Shown: positions 25,080 through 35,387 of the stretch, piece by piece
Position numbering within the stretch: position 1 is the first letter of the stretch
Layout of the letters: every line of letters starts with the position of its first letter
Assembly (NCBI GenBank): GCA_018857735.1
Contig: JABMCL010000376.1
Coordinates: 527,501-591,500 of the forward strand
Direction of reading: 5' to 3'
DNA length: 64,000 nucleotides
From: Alviniconcha marisindica
Taxonomy: Eukaryota; Mollusca; Gastropoda; Provannidae
The notes under the pieces: model-generated
Databases searched by the model: none
What the model saw: only the letters and a program-made list of their open reading frames with translations
What the model was told of the DNA's origin: nothing
Position numbers and translations under genes: made by a program

Positions 25080-26049
25080 TTAAAACGTGCGTGTACGACT
25101 TGCGACTGTGTGGAAAAAGTAGAAGCATGATTGAAAACTAAGTGCTGCTAGTTGTGAGGGCGGAACGGCAGTTGTGGCGCAGTAAGAGGTAGAGCGTGAC
25201 TGAACGGACCCCGGCGGCTTTTCGGTGTAGATCTAAACTGTGCAGCCCGAGTCGCACTGTTGCTTTTGGTCAAGGCCATTATGCAAATTGCGCGTGGCGA
25301 AGGCGAGTGAGACGAAAGGAGGAGGGGCTTAGCTAACGAAGGGGTTGTCTCAGAATTTCATTTTGAACGAGCTGTCCTGCCGTGTGGAAACCCATAATTT
25401 ATGATTGTTCGAAGTTGGTTTTGCTAACAACAACAACAACAACAGAAGTGTTTGAGGTTGCCTTATGCTGACAAAATTGTTACAAGAACAGCGAGAAAGC
25501 TGTGAGGACCGTCACATTTGCACATGTGCTGTGCAGAATAAGCAACTGGTTTAAGAGATGGGGGTGGGGGTTTCGTGTTGTGGTTTCGACCCCCCCCCCC
25601 CACACACACACACACACACACACACCCGACTAGTGGGCATGGTGCTGGGTGCGGGAGGGGTTGGGGGGGGGGGGGGGACTGTGGACGTTTTCCCGTTGCT
25701 GGCCATGTGTTGCGTGCTGGAAGGAGGGGTGGGGTGGGGTGGGGTGGTAGAAGTGTTGCGGTACACCGTCTGTCAGAACTGTCTGGCTGCAAAGACTGTC
25801 GTCTGGAGGAAGGCAAGGACTGGGGCGCTATTTTGTTGTGCGCTGGGGACACCCCCCCCCCCCCACTCTTTTTTTTGTTTTTTGAACACCTTGTCTGATC
25901 GACTTGCTGCTGCTGATGTCTTGAAGTTGCATCCTCAGTGTCTTGATGATTTCGTAGTTCGTCTAACAAGTAGATGTGCATGGGCTGAGTTAACAGCATT
26001 GGGTTGGTTTCATCTTGTGCATTGAACATTGATTCTGTTATGCATGCCG

Positions 26050-26123
<74 letters not shown>

Positions 26124-26693
26124 GTATCTTTCTTTTTCTTCAGTAGCTCTCCCTTTCATTGGACTGTTTTAGCTGTGGTTGAACTCGGTGATAAGAACCA
26201 CCTTCATCCACGAAGCGGTATTACATATTTATGACCCGGTTCACCTTAGTAGTTAGTATTCATTTTCTGTTGTGTTTTCTTGTGGCTTCTAGACTCCCGA
26301 AGGGTTTATACCCTAAAATCCTTTGAAATGCCCGTTGGATAAAGCGCTGTCTTGTTGCTGCAGTGTTGGAAGAAGTTTTGGCAGGGGTTTGTAAATGCGT
26401 TGAATCTGTTGTCCCTGTTACCATCTCTGTCCACACTTGTGTTGCCTTCTGGCAGAAGTTGGTTGGTCGGTTTTGGGGATTTTGTGCTGTATGCTTGGTG
26501 ATTTTGTACACAAAACAAAAACAAACAACTTGTAAGACCAAAAGTTAAAAATCCAGTCGTGTCTGCCTAAAAGTTCTGTTTCAGTTTGACTCTTTTGTCT
26601 GTCTTACTCCCCACACGCCCACCCCCAAGTTTTTGTTTGTGCCAAACCATTTTTTTGTTTTGTTTTGCGGTTTGATCTTCAAAAAAGATAAAT

Positions 26694-27053
26694 GCAGTCT
26701 AACTTCACCTACTGTTTTGCTTTTTTGTTGCTAACACTAACAACTTAGCACTTGAGCGATGTAATGTTTAGTTTCGTGCCTGTTAGTGCTGGTCTTGTCG
26801 GAACTTGAAGAATGGTCAGATAACTTATTTTTTAGCATTGGTGTATCAGATCGAATGACTTAACTAATTTACTTACAGTCTAACTTCACCTACTGTTTTG
26901 CTTTTTTGTTGCTAACTCTAACAACTTAGCACTTGAGTGATGTAACGTTTAGTTTCATGCCTGTTAGTGCTGGTCTTGTCGGAACTTGAAGAATGGTCAG
27001 ACCACTTATTTTTTTGCATTGGTGTATCAGATTGAATGACTTAACTGATTTAC
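26694..27053. repeat. Tandem duplication, 182 bp x 2
   Basis: AGTCTAACTTCACCTACTG to TGACTTAACT occurs at 26694-26872 and again at 26876-27053 with few differences, which indicates a recent duplication. A smaller duplication (TATGTATTTTACAGTCTG) follows at 27136-27245. Confidence 0.9.
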
Positions 27054-28269
27054 GTGTGTATTTGTTGTAGTGCATGCACAATAGCATGTACAAAATACAT
27101 TAATGTTTGAAATATGAATATATATATATATATATATCAGTATGTATTTTACAGTCTGTTCTCCTGTGGTTTATTTTCCCAAACAATGAGAATATCAATA
27201 TGTATTTTTACAGTCTGTTCTCCTGTAGTTTATTTTCCAAAACAGTACTCATTGTTTGTTAATTTTGTATATTCCAGCCTTTTAGTCTTGCATGAAGATA
27301 ACGGTAGTCTTTTTTTAATCTGATTTTTTTGCACACCGTTTGCTTGGATTCGTGATTATTTCATTTTATTTGTTTTGCCTGTTGATGCGACTGTTTCATT
27401 TTGTCAGTCATTTATTCATTCACCTGTTGTTGGCTTTACTTTTCTGACAGTTTGCATGTATAATAGATCCACAAATTGCTATTGTTTATACTGCCACAAA
27501 TGTCAGAGGCATTTGTGGTGATTTCTGTATTCCACCTTGTCCCCCATTCTCTCTTTGGATATCAGATGAGATCTGCAGCAAAATGCTTCTGCCATTACCT
27601 GCGTGACGTGACATGCTTCAGTTGCAACTTTTCATGCTTTCAGGGTGCATATATGCTCTAAAGATGAATGCCTCTGGTTAGCCTATTTATTTCTCTTGTT
27701 TAGACCATTACTGACAGGAACGTGCACAGGCAGTGTAAATTCATTAGTGGAGAAAACATTAACTTTCTGCAGATCATGATTGTAAATTAAAAAGACCCCC
27801 CCCCCCCCCCAAATAAAAGAAGAAGAAGAAGAAAAAAAGCGCTATGGTTGGCTGTTTTAGTCTTTTACAGAGTTGCTTATTGGCTGTATTGAGTTACAAA
27901 TGTGTTTTGCTTCTTTTATAGCCAACTGTAAAAGTCCTGTGTGTCCCTTCATAGCTCAATGTGTTGAGTTAGGCAAAGTACTTGTTGGACATAATGGATA
28001 GACTCTGTAGCTGACAGACTGTTCCAGGGAGGTCTTGTTGGGCAGTTTTAATGATAAAAAGTGCTTGTAGTTGCATGATACGGACTGTGTTTTGCAGGAA
28101 CATTTTTGGAGCTTTGCAAGTTGCGTGCAAATGAACTCAATTGTAATTGTTCGACATCTTTGGATGGAATGTTTAGGGAAAGTTCTGTCAAGTACATCAT
28201 TTGCTGGACTGGGTACGGGTGTGGGTTGGGGTGGGTGTGGGTTGAAGGGGCAATTGTTGGAGCAGATAT

Positions 28270-28870
28270 ATGCTGCAGGGAGGTGTTTAGAACATTATGA
28301 TTAGAGCTTTTGGGCAGTGTGTCTCCAGGGAGGTGTTTAGAGCGTTACGATTAGAGCTTTTGGGCAGCGTGTCAGCAGGGAGGTGTTTAGAGTGTTATGG
28401 TTAGAACTGTTAGGCTGTGTGTCAACAGGGAGATGTTTAGAACATTATGATTAGAGCTTTTGGGCAGTGTGTCTCCAGGGAGGTGTTTAGGGCATTGTGA
28501 TTAGAGCTGTTGGGCAGTGTGTCTCAGGGAGGTGTTTAGAGTGTTATGATTGTTGGGCAGTGTGTGTCAACAGGGAGGTGTTTGGAGCATTATGATTAGA
28601 GCTGTTGGGCAGTCCGTCTCCAGGCGGGTGTTTAGACCGTTATGGTTAGAACTGTTGGGCTGTGTGTCAACAGGGAGGTGTTTAGGGCATTTTGGTTAGA
28701 GCTGTTGGGCTGTGTGTCAACAGGGAAGTGTTTAGAGCATTGGGATGTGTTTAGGACACTATGATCAGAACTGTTGGGCTGTGCGTCAACAGGGATATGT
28801 TTGGAGCATTGGGATGTGTTTAGGACACTATGAGTAGAGCTGTTGGGCTGTGTGCCTTGAGGGAGGTGTT
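28270..28870. repeat. 50-60-bp minisatellite before the C-terminal exon
   Basis: About eleven diverged units contain CAGGGAGGTGTTTAGAGC, then TTATGATTAGAGCTGTTGG and GCAGTGTGTC. The array ends about 55 bases before the acceptor at 28923. The unit resembles the acceptor and exon start CAGGGAGGGCTTGTTGGAG. It is the same family as the uniform array at 31955-32950. Confidence 0.85.
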
Positions 28871-28923
28871 TGGGGAGTTATGGCTGTGTAACTAACTGTG
28901 GCACTGGTTGCTGGCTTTTGCAG

Positions 28924-30372
28924 GGAGGGCTTGTTGGAGAGTTGGCGCAGATGAAAGTGGGGGCCTCTGGAGAGGGCGCGGATTACGTGATCCTGGATGA
29001 CCGCGAGAGGCGCTTGGCATGGGAACGAGGTCATGCTGACTACCTGGGTGCAGACAGGTTTGAGAACATCCGGAAGAAACTGGATGAGAAGATGGCCCCC
29101 TTGCCGCCGACCAGTCCCAGTGCTGCCAGAGAGCCTTCCAAGAGGACGGAAGCGAGCCTGTCAGAGGCTTCGTTGACCAAGCCCCCGGAGGTAAATCACT
29201 CGCTAATAGCTCAAAGCGAAGGTAGCGTGCTGTCACCAGCAGAGGTGACGCTGGCAAAACCAGCCGGTGCTCCCCCACCCATACCCGTAGCAGTTCCTGA
29301 GCCCGAGCCAGTTTCTGTGGCGGCTCACGCTCATGTGGAGCCCCTGGCCCCAGTCCCTGTGGCGGCAGCGCCAGAGCCGCTGGGTGAGGTGGGGGCCTGT
29401 GAGGCTGGAGAGGTGAAGGTCATCTCTGTTGGGGGCAGCTCCCCTGCCAGCCACGCTGCTGCCTCGGCCCCTGTCGCTGAGGCCAGCGTCTCTCTTCCTG
29501 GGCCGCAGGTTTCCACTGTCGGCCCACCCACCCAAACCAGCTCGGAAGAAGACTCTAGCTTTACAGTGTCTCTTCCAGCTCCGGCCCCAGCCCCAGCTCC
29601 GGCTCCAGCCCCAGCTCTGGCTCAGGCCCCAGCTCCTGCTCCAGCTCCGGCTCAAGCCCCAGCTCCAGCTCAAGCCCCAGCCCCAGTTTTTACACCCCTG
29701 GGTCTGGCAGGAAAATCAGACCCCCCTGCTCAGAAAGTGGCCCCGGTCGCTGTGAAGCCGCAGGAAAAATTGGCACCCTTGCAGATTGGCAAAAAGCCAG
29801 TGCCACCTACCCCTGAAAAACCCACCTCCTCTGTAGGGGGCGTCAGCGTGGGCATCAAGTCTCCGCCCCCCGTGCCTCAGAAACCCACGTCCCCCACCTC
29901 CCCTGGGGGGGGCAAGCCACCGCCCCCGGTTCCGGCCAAGCCGACTTCCCCGGCTGCCGCGGGCATTGCCGCCCAGCGCAGCCTGTTTGAAAAAACGGCT
30001 CCCGCTCAGACCAAGCCGGCCCCTAGGGTGGGCAGTTCGGTGTCGGCGTTTGCCTCCCGCTTTGAGCAGCCCACCGCGCCAACACCGGCCTCGAAGCCTG
30101 CCCCAGGGGTCACGGCGCCCAAGCCCACCTCCCCAACCGCAGCGGGGGTGTCGGCTCCCAAAGCCAGCGCCCTGTCCTCCCCAGCTGGGGCGGCTCCCAA
30201 GCCCACTGCCCCACCCTCCGCCACCTCCCTGGGGGTGCTTCCCAAACCCACCCCCCCAGCCAAGCCCACCAGCCCCATCTCCCCCACAACCCCGCCTGGA
30301 ATGTCGGCTTCCAGTTCCGGTCAGTCTAAGAATACTGACTTTTTGGCGAGGTACGGGCTCAAGAAAAAGTGA
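28924..30372 (+). CDS. GYG1: Glycogenin C-terminal exon with synthase-binding motif and long Pro-rich tail
   Basis: The exon follows the acceptor GCTGGCTTTTGCAG. Residues ~1-60 hold GGLVGELAQMKVG, then DDRERRLAWERGHADYLGAD and RFENIRKKLDEKM. The last two match the vertebrate C-terminal motif (WEQGxADYMGADSFDNIKxKLD) that binds glycogen synthase and normally ends the protein. Here the frame stays open for about 420 more residues: an Ala/Pro repeat near residues 235-275, three class-II SH3-type sites (PPTPEK, PPVPQK, PPVPAK), repeated KPTSP motifs, and the end DFLARYGLKKK before TGA. An internal donor GAG|GTAAAT at 29191 could give a shorter 89-codon form. A second donor, GTGAGT at 30369, lies on the stop codon itself. 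Base composition is much more GC-rich than the flanks. Confidence 0.88.
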   Translation, partial: GGLVGELAQMKVGASGEGADYVILDDRERRLAWERGHADYLGADRFENIRKKLDEKMAPLPPTSPSAAREPSKRTEASLSEASLTKPPEVNHSLIAQSEGSVLSPAEVTLAKPAGAPPPIPVAVPEPEPVSVAAHAHVEPLAPVPVAAAPEPLGEVGACEAGEVKVISVGGSSPASHAAASAPVAEASVSLPGPQVSTVGPPTQTSSEEDSSFTVSLPAPAPAPAPAPAPALAQAPAPAPAPAQAPAPAQAPAPVFTPLGLAGKSDPPAQKVAPVAVKPQEKLAPLQIGKKPVPPTPEKPTSSVGGVSVGIKSPPPVPQKPTSPTSPGGGKPPPPVPAKPTSPAAAGIAAQRSLFEKTAPAQTKPAPRVGSSVSAFASRFEQPTAPTPASKPAPGVTAPKPTSPTAAGVSAPKASALSSPAGAAPKPTAPPSATSLGVLPKPTPPAKPTSPISPTTPPGMSASSSGQSKNTDFLARYGLKKK

Positions 30373-31954
30373 GTTCTGCTGGGTGTGGTGAGGTTTGCGT
30401 GGAGTTATTTATTAATTTTTTGGGGTGTGGTTAGGTTGGGGGGGGGGGGGTTGTTTTCATGCGATGCTCTCAGTCTTGTATTGGTTTTGAGCATCGTGTG
30501 TGGTTAGTTGCAGTTGCTTGTACCTGTACGCTCAAAGCCTTTTCTGTTTTTATTTTATTTTTGTTTTTTAAATTATATTTTATTTAATGCTTTGACTCCT
30601 GTAGCATTTGAAGAGGAGGATGGCACGAGTGAGTTCTGTTTGCGTTTCATTGTGTGAATTTGGGGTTCGATTTCATTCATTGCAAACTGTTGATCAGTTT
30701 CGTTTGTTTGTGTGTTTCAATTCGTAAGCAATGGAGAACCAGCAACATGCCATGACCTTTGGGGAATTACCAAGTCTAAGTGTGTGTGTGTGTGTGTGTG
30801 TGTGTTGGTGTGGGTGTGGGTGTGTGTGTGTTTAATCAAACTGTAGGAGCCTCTATATGCATTATTTATTTTATTTTGGTTACAGTGCATGCAAAGCAAA
30901 CACATGCATTTGAAAGACAGGATCTTTGCGTACAAATTGTGCCTGAACTTGGTGGTGAAAAGGAAGAACGCCTTTGTTGTAAACCACAAAACAGGTTGGC
31001 TGATGTACCATTTAATGGTTTTGCAACTTTTTTTTTCTTTTTCTTCTGAATCCTCTGTTGTTAATTTTTAGAATTAACATTTTCTCAATGCTCAATGCTT
31101 CATGCTGCTCATCTGACGTGATCTCGAGTTGCTAAAAATTTGAAGGCAGAAGACAAATTTGTTTGATAATGACCGCACACAAGACTTAGTTTGGGAAACA
31201 TTTCAGTTTCTACTCTGTTGGTGTGTTTTCATATTTGGTTTCCCTCGCTTTTCCCTGTTGGGATATTGAGAATATCTGTTTACTTTCCCCTCCATTTTTT
31301 TCTCTCTCTCTTCCGAATGTGTTGAATTTCATGTTAGAAAATTGCACTTATTTTCAAGGCCGAATGCAGACTTATTTGATAAGGACCATACACAAGGCTT
31401 AGTTTGGGAAACACTTGAGTTGCCACATTTGATTGCCTTCATTTTTTTTTCTTTCTGTTGCAATATTGAGTTATCTGTCAGTTTTCTCTCCCACTCTTTT
31501 TTTCTTTCTTTTTTTTCTTTATAATATCCCTTTTGTTTTAAATATTGAGAGTTATTTGTCATTGTTATCTCTCCCACTCATTTATTTTTTTTACCCCCCC
31601 CCCCCCATTTTTTTTTTTTAAACATTGAAAGTTATCTGTCATTGTTTTCTCTCCCACTCTTAAAAACTTTCCCTTTTTTTTTTAAATGGATACACTTTTT
31701 TTCCTTCAGAATTTATTGATTGTGTCTACCTTGCCATTTCCGTTATTGTGTTTCTGCAAGCCATTTTAGTTTTCCTGTTTGAGTTTGACTGTTTTGAAAT
31801 CCATTTCTTTGTCATTGCATTTTTATTTTTATTCTCTTGTTAAGTTAAAGAATAACTGTATTTGATTGTATTTGTGAACATTTGCATTGGTTAATTTACA
31901 AGTTCAAGTGAAGTTGAGCAGTGGTGTTTTTGTTGTTGTTTTTACTCTGAGTTG

Positions 31955-32950
31955 TGTGTCATGAGGGAGGTGTTTAGAGCCTTATGATCAGAACTGTTGG
32001 GCTGTGTGTCAACAGGGAGGTGTTTAGGGCCTTATGATCAGAACTGTTGGGCTGTGTGTCAACAGGGAGGTGTTTAGGGCCTTATGATCAGAACTGTTGG
32101 GCTGTGTGTCAACAGGGAGGTGTTTAGGGCCTTATGATCAGAACTGTTGGGCTGTGTGTCAACAGGGAGGTGTTTAGAGCCTTATGATCAGAACTGTTGG
32201 GCTGTGTGTCAACAGGGAGGTGTTTAGGGCCTTATGATCAGAACTGTTGGGCTGTGTGTCAACAGGGAGGTGTTTAGAGCCTTATGATCAGAACTGTTGG
32301 GCTGTGTGTCAACAGGGAGGTGTTTAGAGCCTTATGATCAGAACTGTTGGGCTGTGTGTCAACAGGGAGGTGTTTAGAGCCTTATGATCAGAACTGTTGG
32401 GCTGTGTGTCAACAGGGAGGTGTTTAGAGCCTTATGATCAGAACTGTTGGGCTGTGTGTCAACAGGGAGGTGTTTAGAGCCTTATGATCAGAACTGTTGG
32501 GCTGTGTGTCAACAGGGAGGTGTTTAGAGCCTTATGATCAGAACTGTTGGGCTGTGTGTCAACAGGGAGGTGTTTAGAGCCTTATGATCAGAACTGTTGG
32601 GCTGTGTGTCAACAGGGAGGTGTTTAGAGCCTTATGATCAGAACTGTTGGGCTGTGTGTCAACAGGGAGGTGTTTAGAGCCTTATGATCAGAACTGCTGG
32701 GCTGTGTGTCAACAGGGAGGTGTTTAGGGCCTTATGATCAGAACTGCTGGGCTGTGTGTCAACAGGGAGGTGTTTAGAGCCTTATGATCAGAACTGTTGG
32801 GCTGTGTGTCAACAGGGAGGTGTTTAGAGCCTTATGATCAGAACTGCTGGGCTGTGTGTCAACAGGGAGGTGTTTAGAGCCTTATGATCAGAACTGTTGA
32901 GCTGTGTGTCAACAGGGCCAGGGAGGCGTTTAGGGCATTGTGATTAGAGC
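31955..32950. repeat. Homogeneous 50-bp minisatellite, ~19 copies
   Basis: The unit AACAGGGAGGTGTTTAGAGC + CTTATGATCAGAACTGTTGG + GCTGTGTGTC repeats with a fixed 50-base period. Variation is confined to a few sites (AGAGC/AGGGC, GTTGG/GCTGG). Such uniformity points to recent expansion or gene conversion. Confidence 0.95.
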
Positions 32951-33334
32951 TGTTGGGCGAGCATTGTGAATACAGATTTGTGGATAAAGTGTCTTTTTTA
33001 AAGCCTTGATCCACTTTAATGATGAACTTAGTGACAGCCCCCACCTGACCCCCCTTCTTCCAAAAAAATAAAGAAAAAAAAGAAAAAAAGGAAAGAAGAA
33101 AAAAAAAACACGATAAATATTTGCTATTACCGTGACTGCTTATACTTCATGATTTTTTTCCAGCTAACATCGCTTGAAGTTCTGAAGTTTTAATTGACAC
33201 GTTTGGTGTTTTTATTTTGTTTTGTAGTAAGTAAATAGTTTATTTTTATTTTTAATTACATCCATTCAACCAGGACAGTTATATTGGGGCAAATTGGTTT
33301 GCAGAAGTACAATGATCTTGACATTGAAATTTGT

Positions 33335-33340
33335 AATAAA
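33335..33340 (+). promoter_or_regulatory. Possible polyadenylation signal for the Pro-rich form
   Basis: AATAAA occurs here, about 3 kb after the stop at 30372 and just before the alternative last exon. Another AATAAA lies near 33066 in an A-rich run. Either could end the form that stops at 30372. Single hexamers are common by chance. Confidence 0.25.
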
Positions 33341-33505
33341 GTTTGCAGGCATACGAGCATGTAATATAAATAGTTTTAATTTGTAATAATGTTAACTCCA
33401 GAGAATTTATATACAAGCATATAAATTATATATATATATATGTTTTAATATCTTGCCATCATGAAATGTAACATTTTCGTGCCCTCTTTGCACGGGTGTT
33501 TGTAG

Positions 33506-33865
33506 AGACAGTTCGAAGGACCGAGAAGGCTTAGTAGGCAACGCAGTCTGAGTGTAGGAAGCAAGCGTGACAGTGCACAGACGGCGATGGACCCACATTT
33601 CAGGGAATCGCTGGATAAAAGGCTGAGAGAACTTTTTGAGAAACAGCTGGCAGATGATGAAAAGCAGGATAGAGTTGATGAACAACTCACAGGTACCCCA
33701 AAACCACAGACAGTTGTTCAGCGGCTCCTAGGATGTACGAGAAAGCAGGATGTGGTTCAGGAACAGCTTGCCGATGCAAAAAAGCGGGGCGCGGGTGGTG
33801 AGAATCTGACAGACGCAGAGAAGCAAGAAGCACTGGAAGAAAAGCGAAACCAAGGGAATGTGTAA
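33506..33865 (+). CDS. Candidate alternative last exon of glycogenin, charged tail
   Basis: After the acceptor TGTTTGTAG the frame is open for 119 codons to a TAA. It reads RQFEGPRRLSRQRSLSVGS, then the charged helical segments FRESLDKRLRELFEKQLADD and KQDVVQEQLADAKKR, and ends EEKRNQGNV. Entry is in phase 0, which matches the internal donor at 29191 in the previous exon. The segments EKQLADDEKQDRVDEQL, RKQDVVQEQLADAKKR and ENLTDAEKQEALEEK look like three degenerate copies of one motif. RRLS and RQRSLS are basophilic-kinase-like sites. No family is recognised. It could instead belong to an unrelated small gene starting at the ATG at 33587. Confidence 0.55.
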   Translation, partial: RQFEGPRRLSRQRSLSVGSKRDSAQTAMDPHFRESLDKRLRELFEKQLADDEKQDRVDEQLTGTPKPQTVVQRLLGCTRKQDVVQEQLADAKKRGAGGENLTDAEKQEALEEKRNQGNV

Positions 33866-34390
33866 GGCCTCTCCCGAGTTTATGTTCTGGCCGTTCTTGA
33901 GCGCATGAGTTGCTTGGTTGGATTCTGAGAACTTTGGACCCTGGTGAGCTGTCTGGGGTACAGTTTTCTCTTGTTGTTTTGTTTGTGGGGTTCCGTAACC
34001 CTGCCATACCAGGTTTGAAAGATTGAGCTTGTCTGCACCTGCATCTTTTAATTGGCGCCTTATGCATGATGAGTGCCTGTGGGGTGAGTTTAGGTGGTGG
34101 TCAGGGCGGGATACTGGCACAGTAAAAAGATTGAAGTTGCTAAACTTAATATTTGACCAACATCTGATTGTTTGGGTGGAAAAGGGGGGGGGGGGGGGGG
34201 GGACAGTACAATGCTACTTTTTGCCCCCAGAAAGAAATTTGTTTGGCAGAAAACCTGAAAACACAGCAAACCTGATAACATCATGTATATTATACAAGAT
34301 TATTCAGACATCACAGCCATGCAAACAAGCACAAAATGAAATATTCTGTTAAACTGTGCATGCATGTGCACACAGACACGCACACACACA

Positions 34391-34434
<44 letters not shown>

Positions 34435-34437
34435 ACA

Positions 34438-34520
<83 letters not shown>

Positions 34521-35387
34521 TCTCTCTCTCTCTCTCTTTTAGTTTCAGCATCTCTGCTGCATGTAACACAATTTATTGCTGAAGCGGTTTGTGTTGCTAA
34601 GGTTTATATGTTGAACTTAATAACTGTGAGGAATCAGTGCTCTGGCATTGTGTTCAGTAAGGGTACTGGGTACATACTGGTGTATCTTTACAATTTTAAT
34701 TCAGGAACCTTTCACATAACACTGAGATAATTCATAGCTTAATTCATGCATGCAAGCTTTGATTATTTTATAGATGTGTCTCTTTGATTTTGGCTTTGAA
34801 CACCCTCAGATACACCCCTCCATGTTTCATACCCGCCCCTCCCCACCCCCACCTCATCCCAAGCCCATTTTCAAATTCAGTGAGTTTGGAATTAGTTTGC
34901 ATTTTCTTTAGTATTAAATTTTGTTTTGCAGTTAAGAAAAACATCTGCATTAGCATGTAGTTTGTGGTGGTTTGCCAATTTTTTAAATTTTTGTATCTGT
35001 TTTTACATTTTGTGCTTCTTCCTCAGCAATTTTGTTGCCTTTGAGCATGGTTTACATTCCCAGTTTTTCTACGCTGTTTCAGTTTCATATTTGGTTTTAG
35101 CTTGTGATGTCATCATTTCCTCTTTGATTTGAGCTGTTTAGACCTACTGATGACAAAACCAGATTCTGCAACGGTCACTTTGACAGGTTACTAACACATA
35201 TACACCCCTCTTCTCTGGAGTGAAATTGACCTCTTCATCAGTAACAGTGACTGCCATTTTGGGTGTGTGAAAGTAATATCTGAGTTCTCTTACTGCTGAC
35301 GAGTAACTGTGATCATGTGGCTCTACTCACATGTTGTGCTCCCTTCCCTTGCTAACCATTGTGATTTGTTCTCCTTTTGTTTGACAG
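33866..35387. other. Non-coding, between candidate last exons
   Basis: Holds a poly-G run of about 20 at 34184-34202, (CA)n at 34370-34430, (CT)n at 34440-34482, and (CA)n at 34490-34518. No gene is seen. The frames of SL and TH repeats are artefacts. Confidence 0.7.

Larger units (their letters stand above)
21270..25400 (+). promoter_or_regulatory. CpG-rich block, possible internal promoter
   Basis: CpG density rises sharply here against the CpG-poor introns on both sides. Near 25275 an octamer-like ATGCAAAT is followed by GCGCGTGGCGAAGGCGAGTG and AGGAGGGGCTTAG. Such blocks can mark alternative start sites, which would make transcripts lacking the GT8 domain. No TATA box or start codon with a clear coding exon supports this. 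Mutation pressure in simple repeats is an alternative explanation. Confidence 0.25.
23164..28923. other. Glycogenin intron
   Basis: The first kilobase is dense in poly-C/poly-G (23.2-24.1 kb) and (CA)n (23911-23947, 26051-26120). Other contents are a piggyBac-like MITE (24833-25079), a two-copy 182-bp duplication (26694-27053), a two-copy ~60-bp duplication (27136-27245), poly-C at 27797-27811, and the 50-60-bp array (28270-28870) just before the next exon. No exon is recognised. Confidence 0.7.
30373..33505. other. Sequence between the two glycogenin 3' ends
   Basis: T-rich DNA with (GT)n at 30780-30832, two related T-rich segments around 31320-31540 (ATATTGAGTTATCTGTC and similar, repeated three times), poly-C at 31597, and the 50-bp array. 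It would be 3' UTR or intron depending on which glycogenin form is made. Confidence 0.6.
4601..33865 (+). other. GYG1: Glycogenin gene, 5' end outside the window
   Basis: This is the span of the recognised glycogenin exons. Glycogenin is a cytoplasmic GT8 glycosyltransferase that uses UDP-glucose to glucosylate itself on a tyrosine and so primes glycogen, which glycogen synthase then extends. The exons join in phase without a break: 4601-4775, 7045-7207, 9965-10091, 11358-11538, 19364-20104, optionally 23059-23163, then 28924 onward. The first ~45 residues, which include the conserved start of the GT8 fold, were not found and should lie left of the window. Introns reach about 9 kb. A short first intron-exon region may have been missed because it would be hard to see by eye. 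Assignment to glycogenin is secure; whether it is the only glycogenin in the genome cannot be told. Confidence 0.95.

Noticed and set aside
29233..29673. 146-residue - strand frame rich in Trp and Ser opposite the glycogenin tail
   Set aside because: It is the shadow of the Ala-Pro-coding repeat on the + strand, which has the better coding signals.
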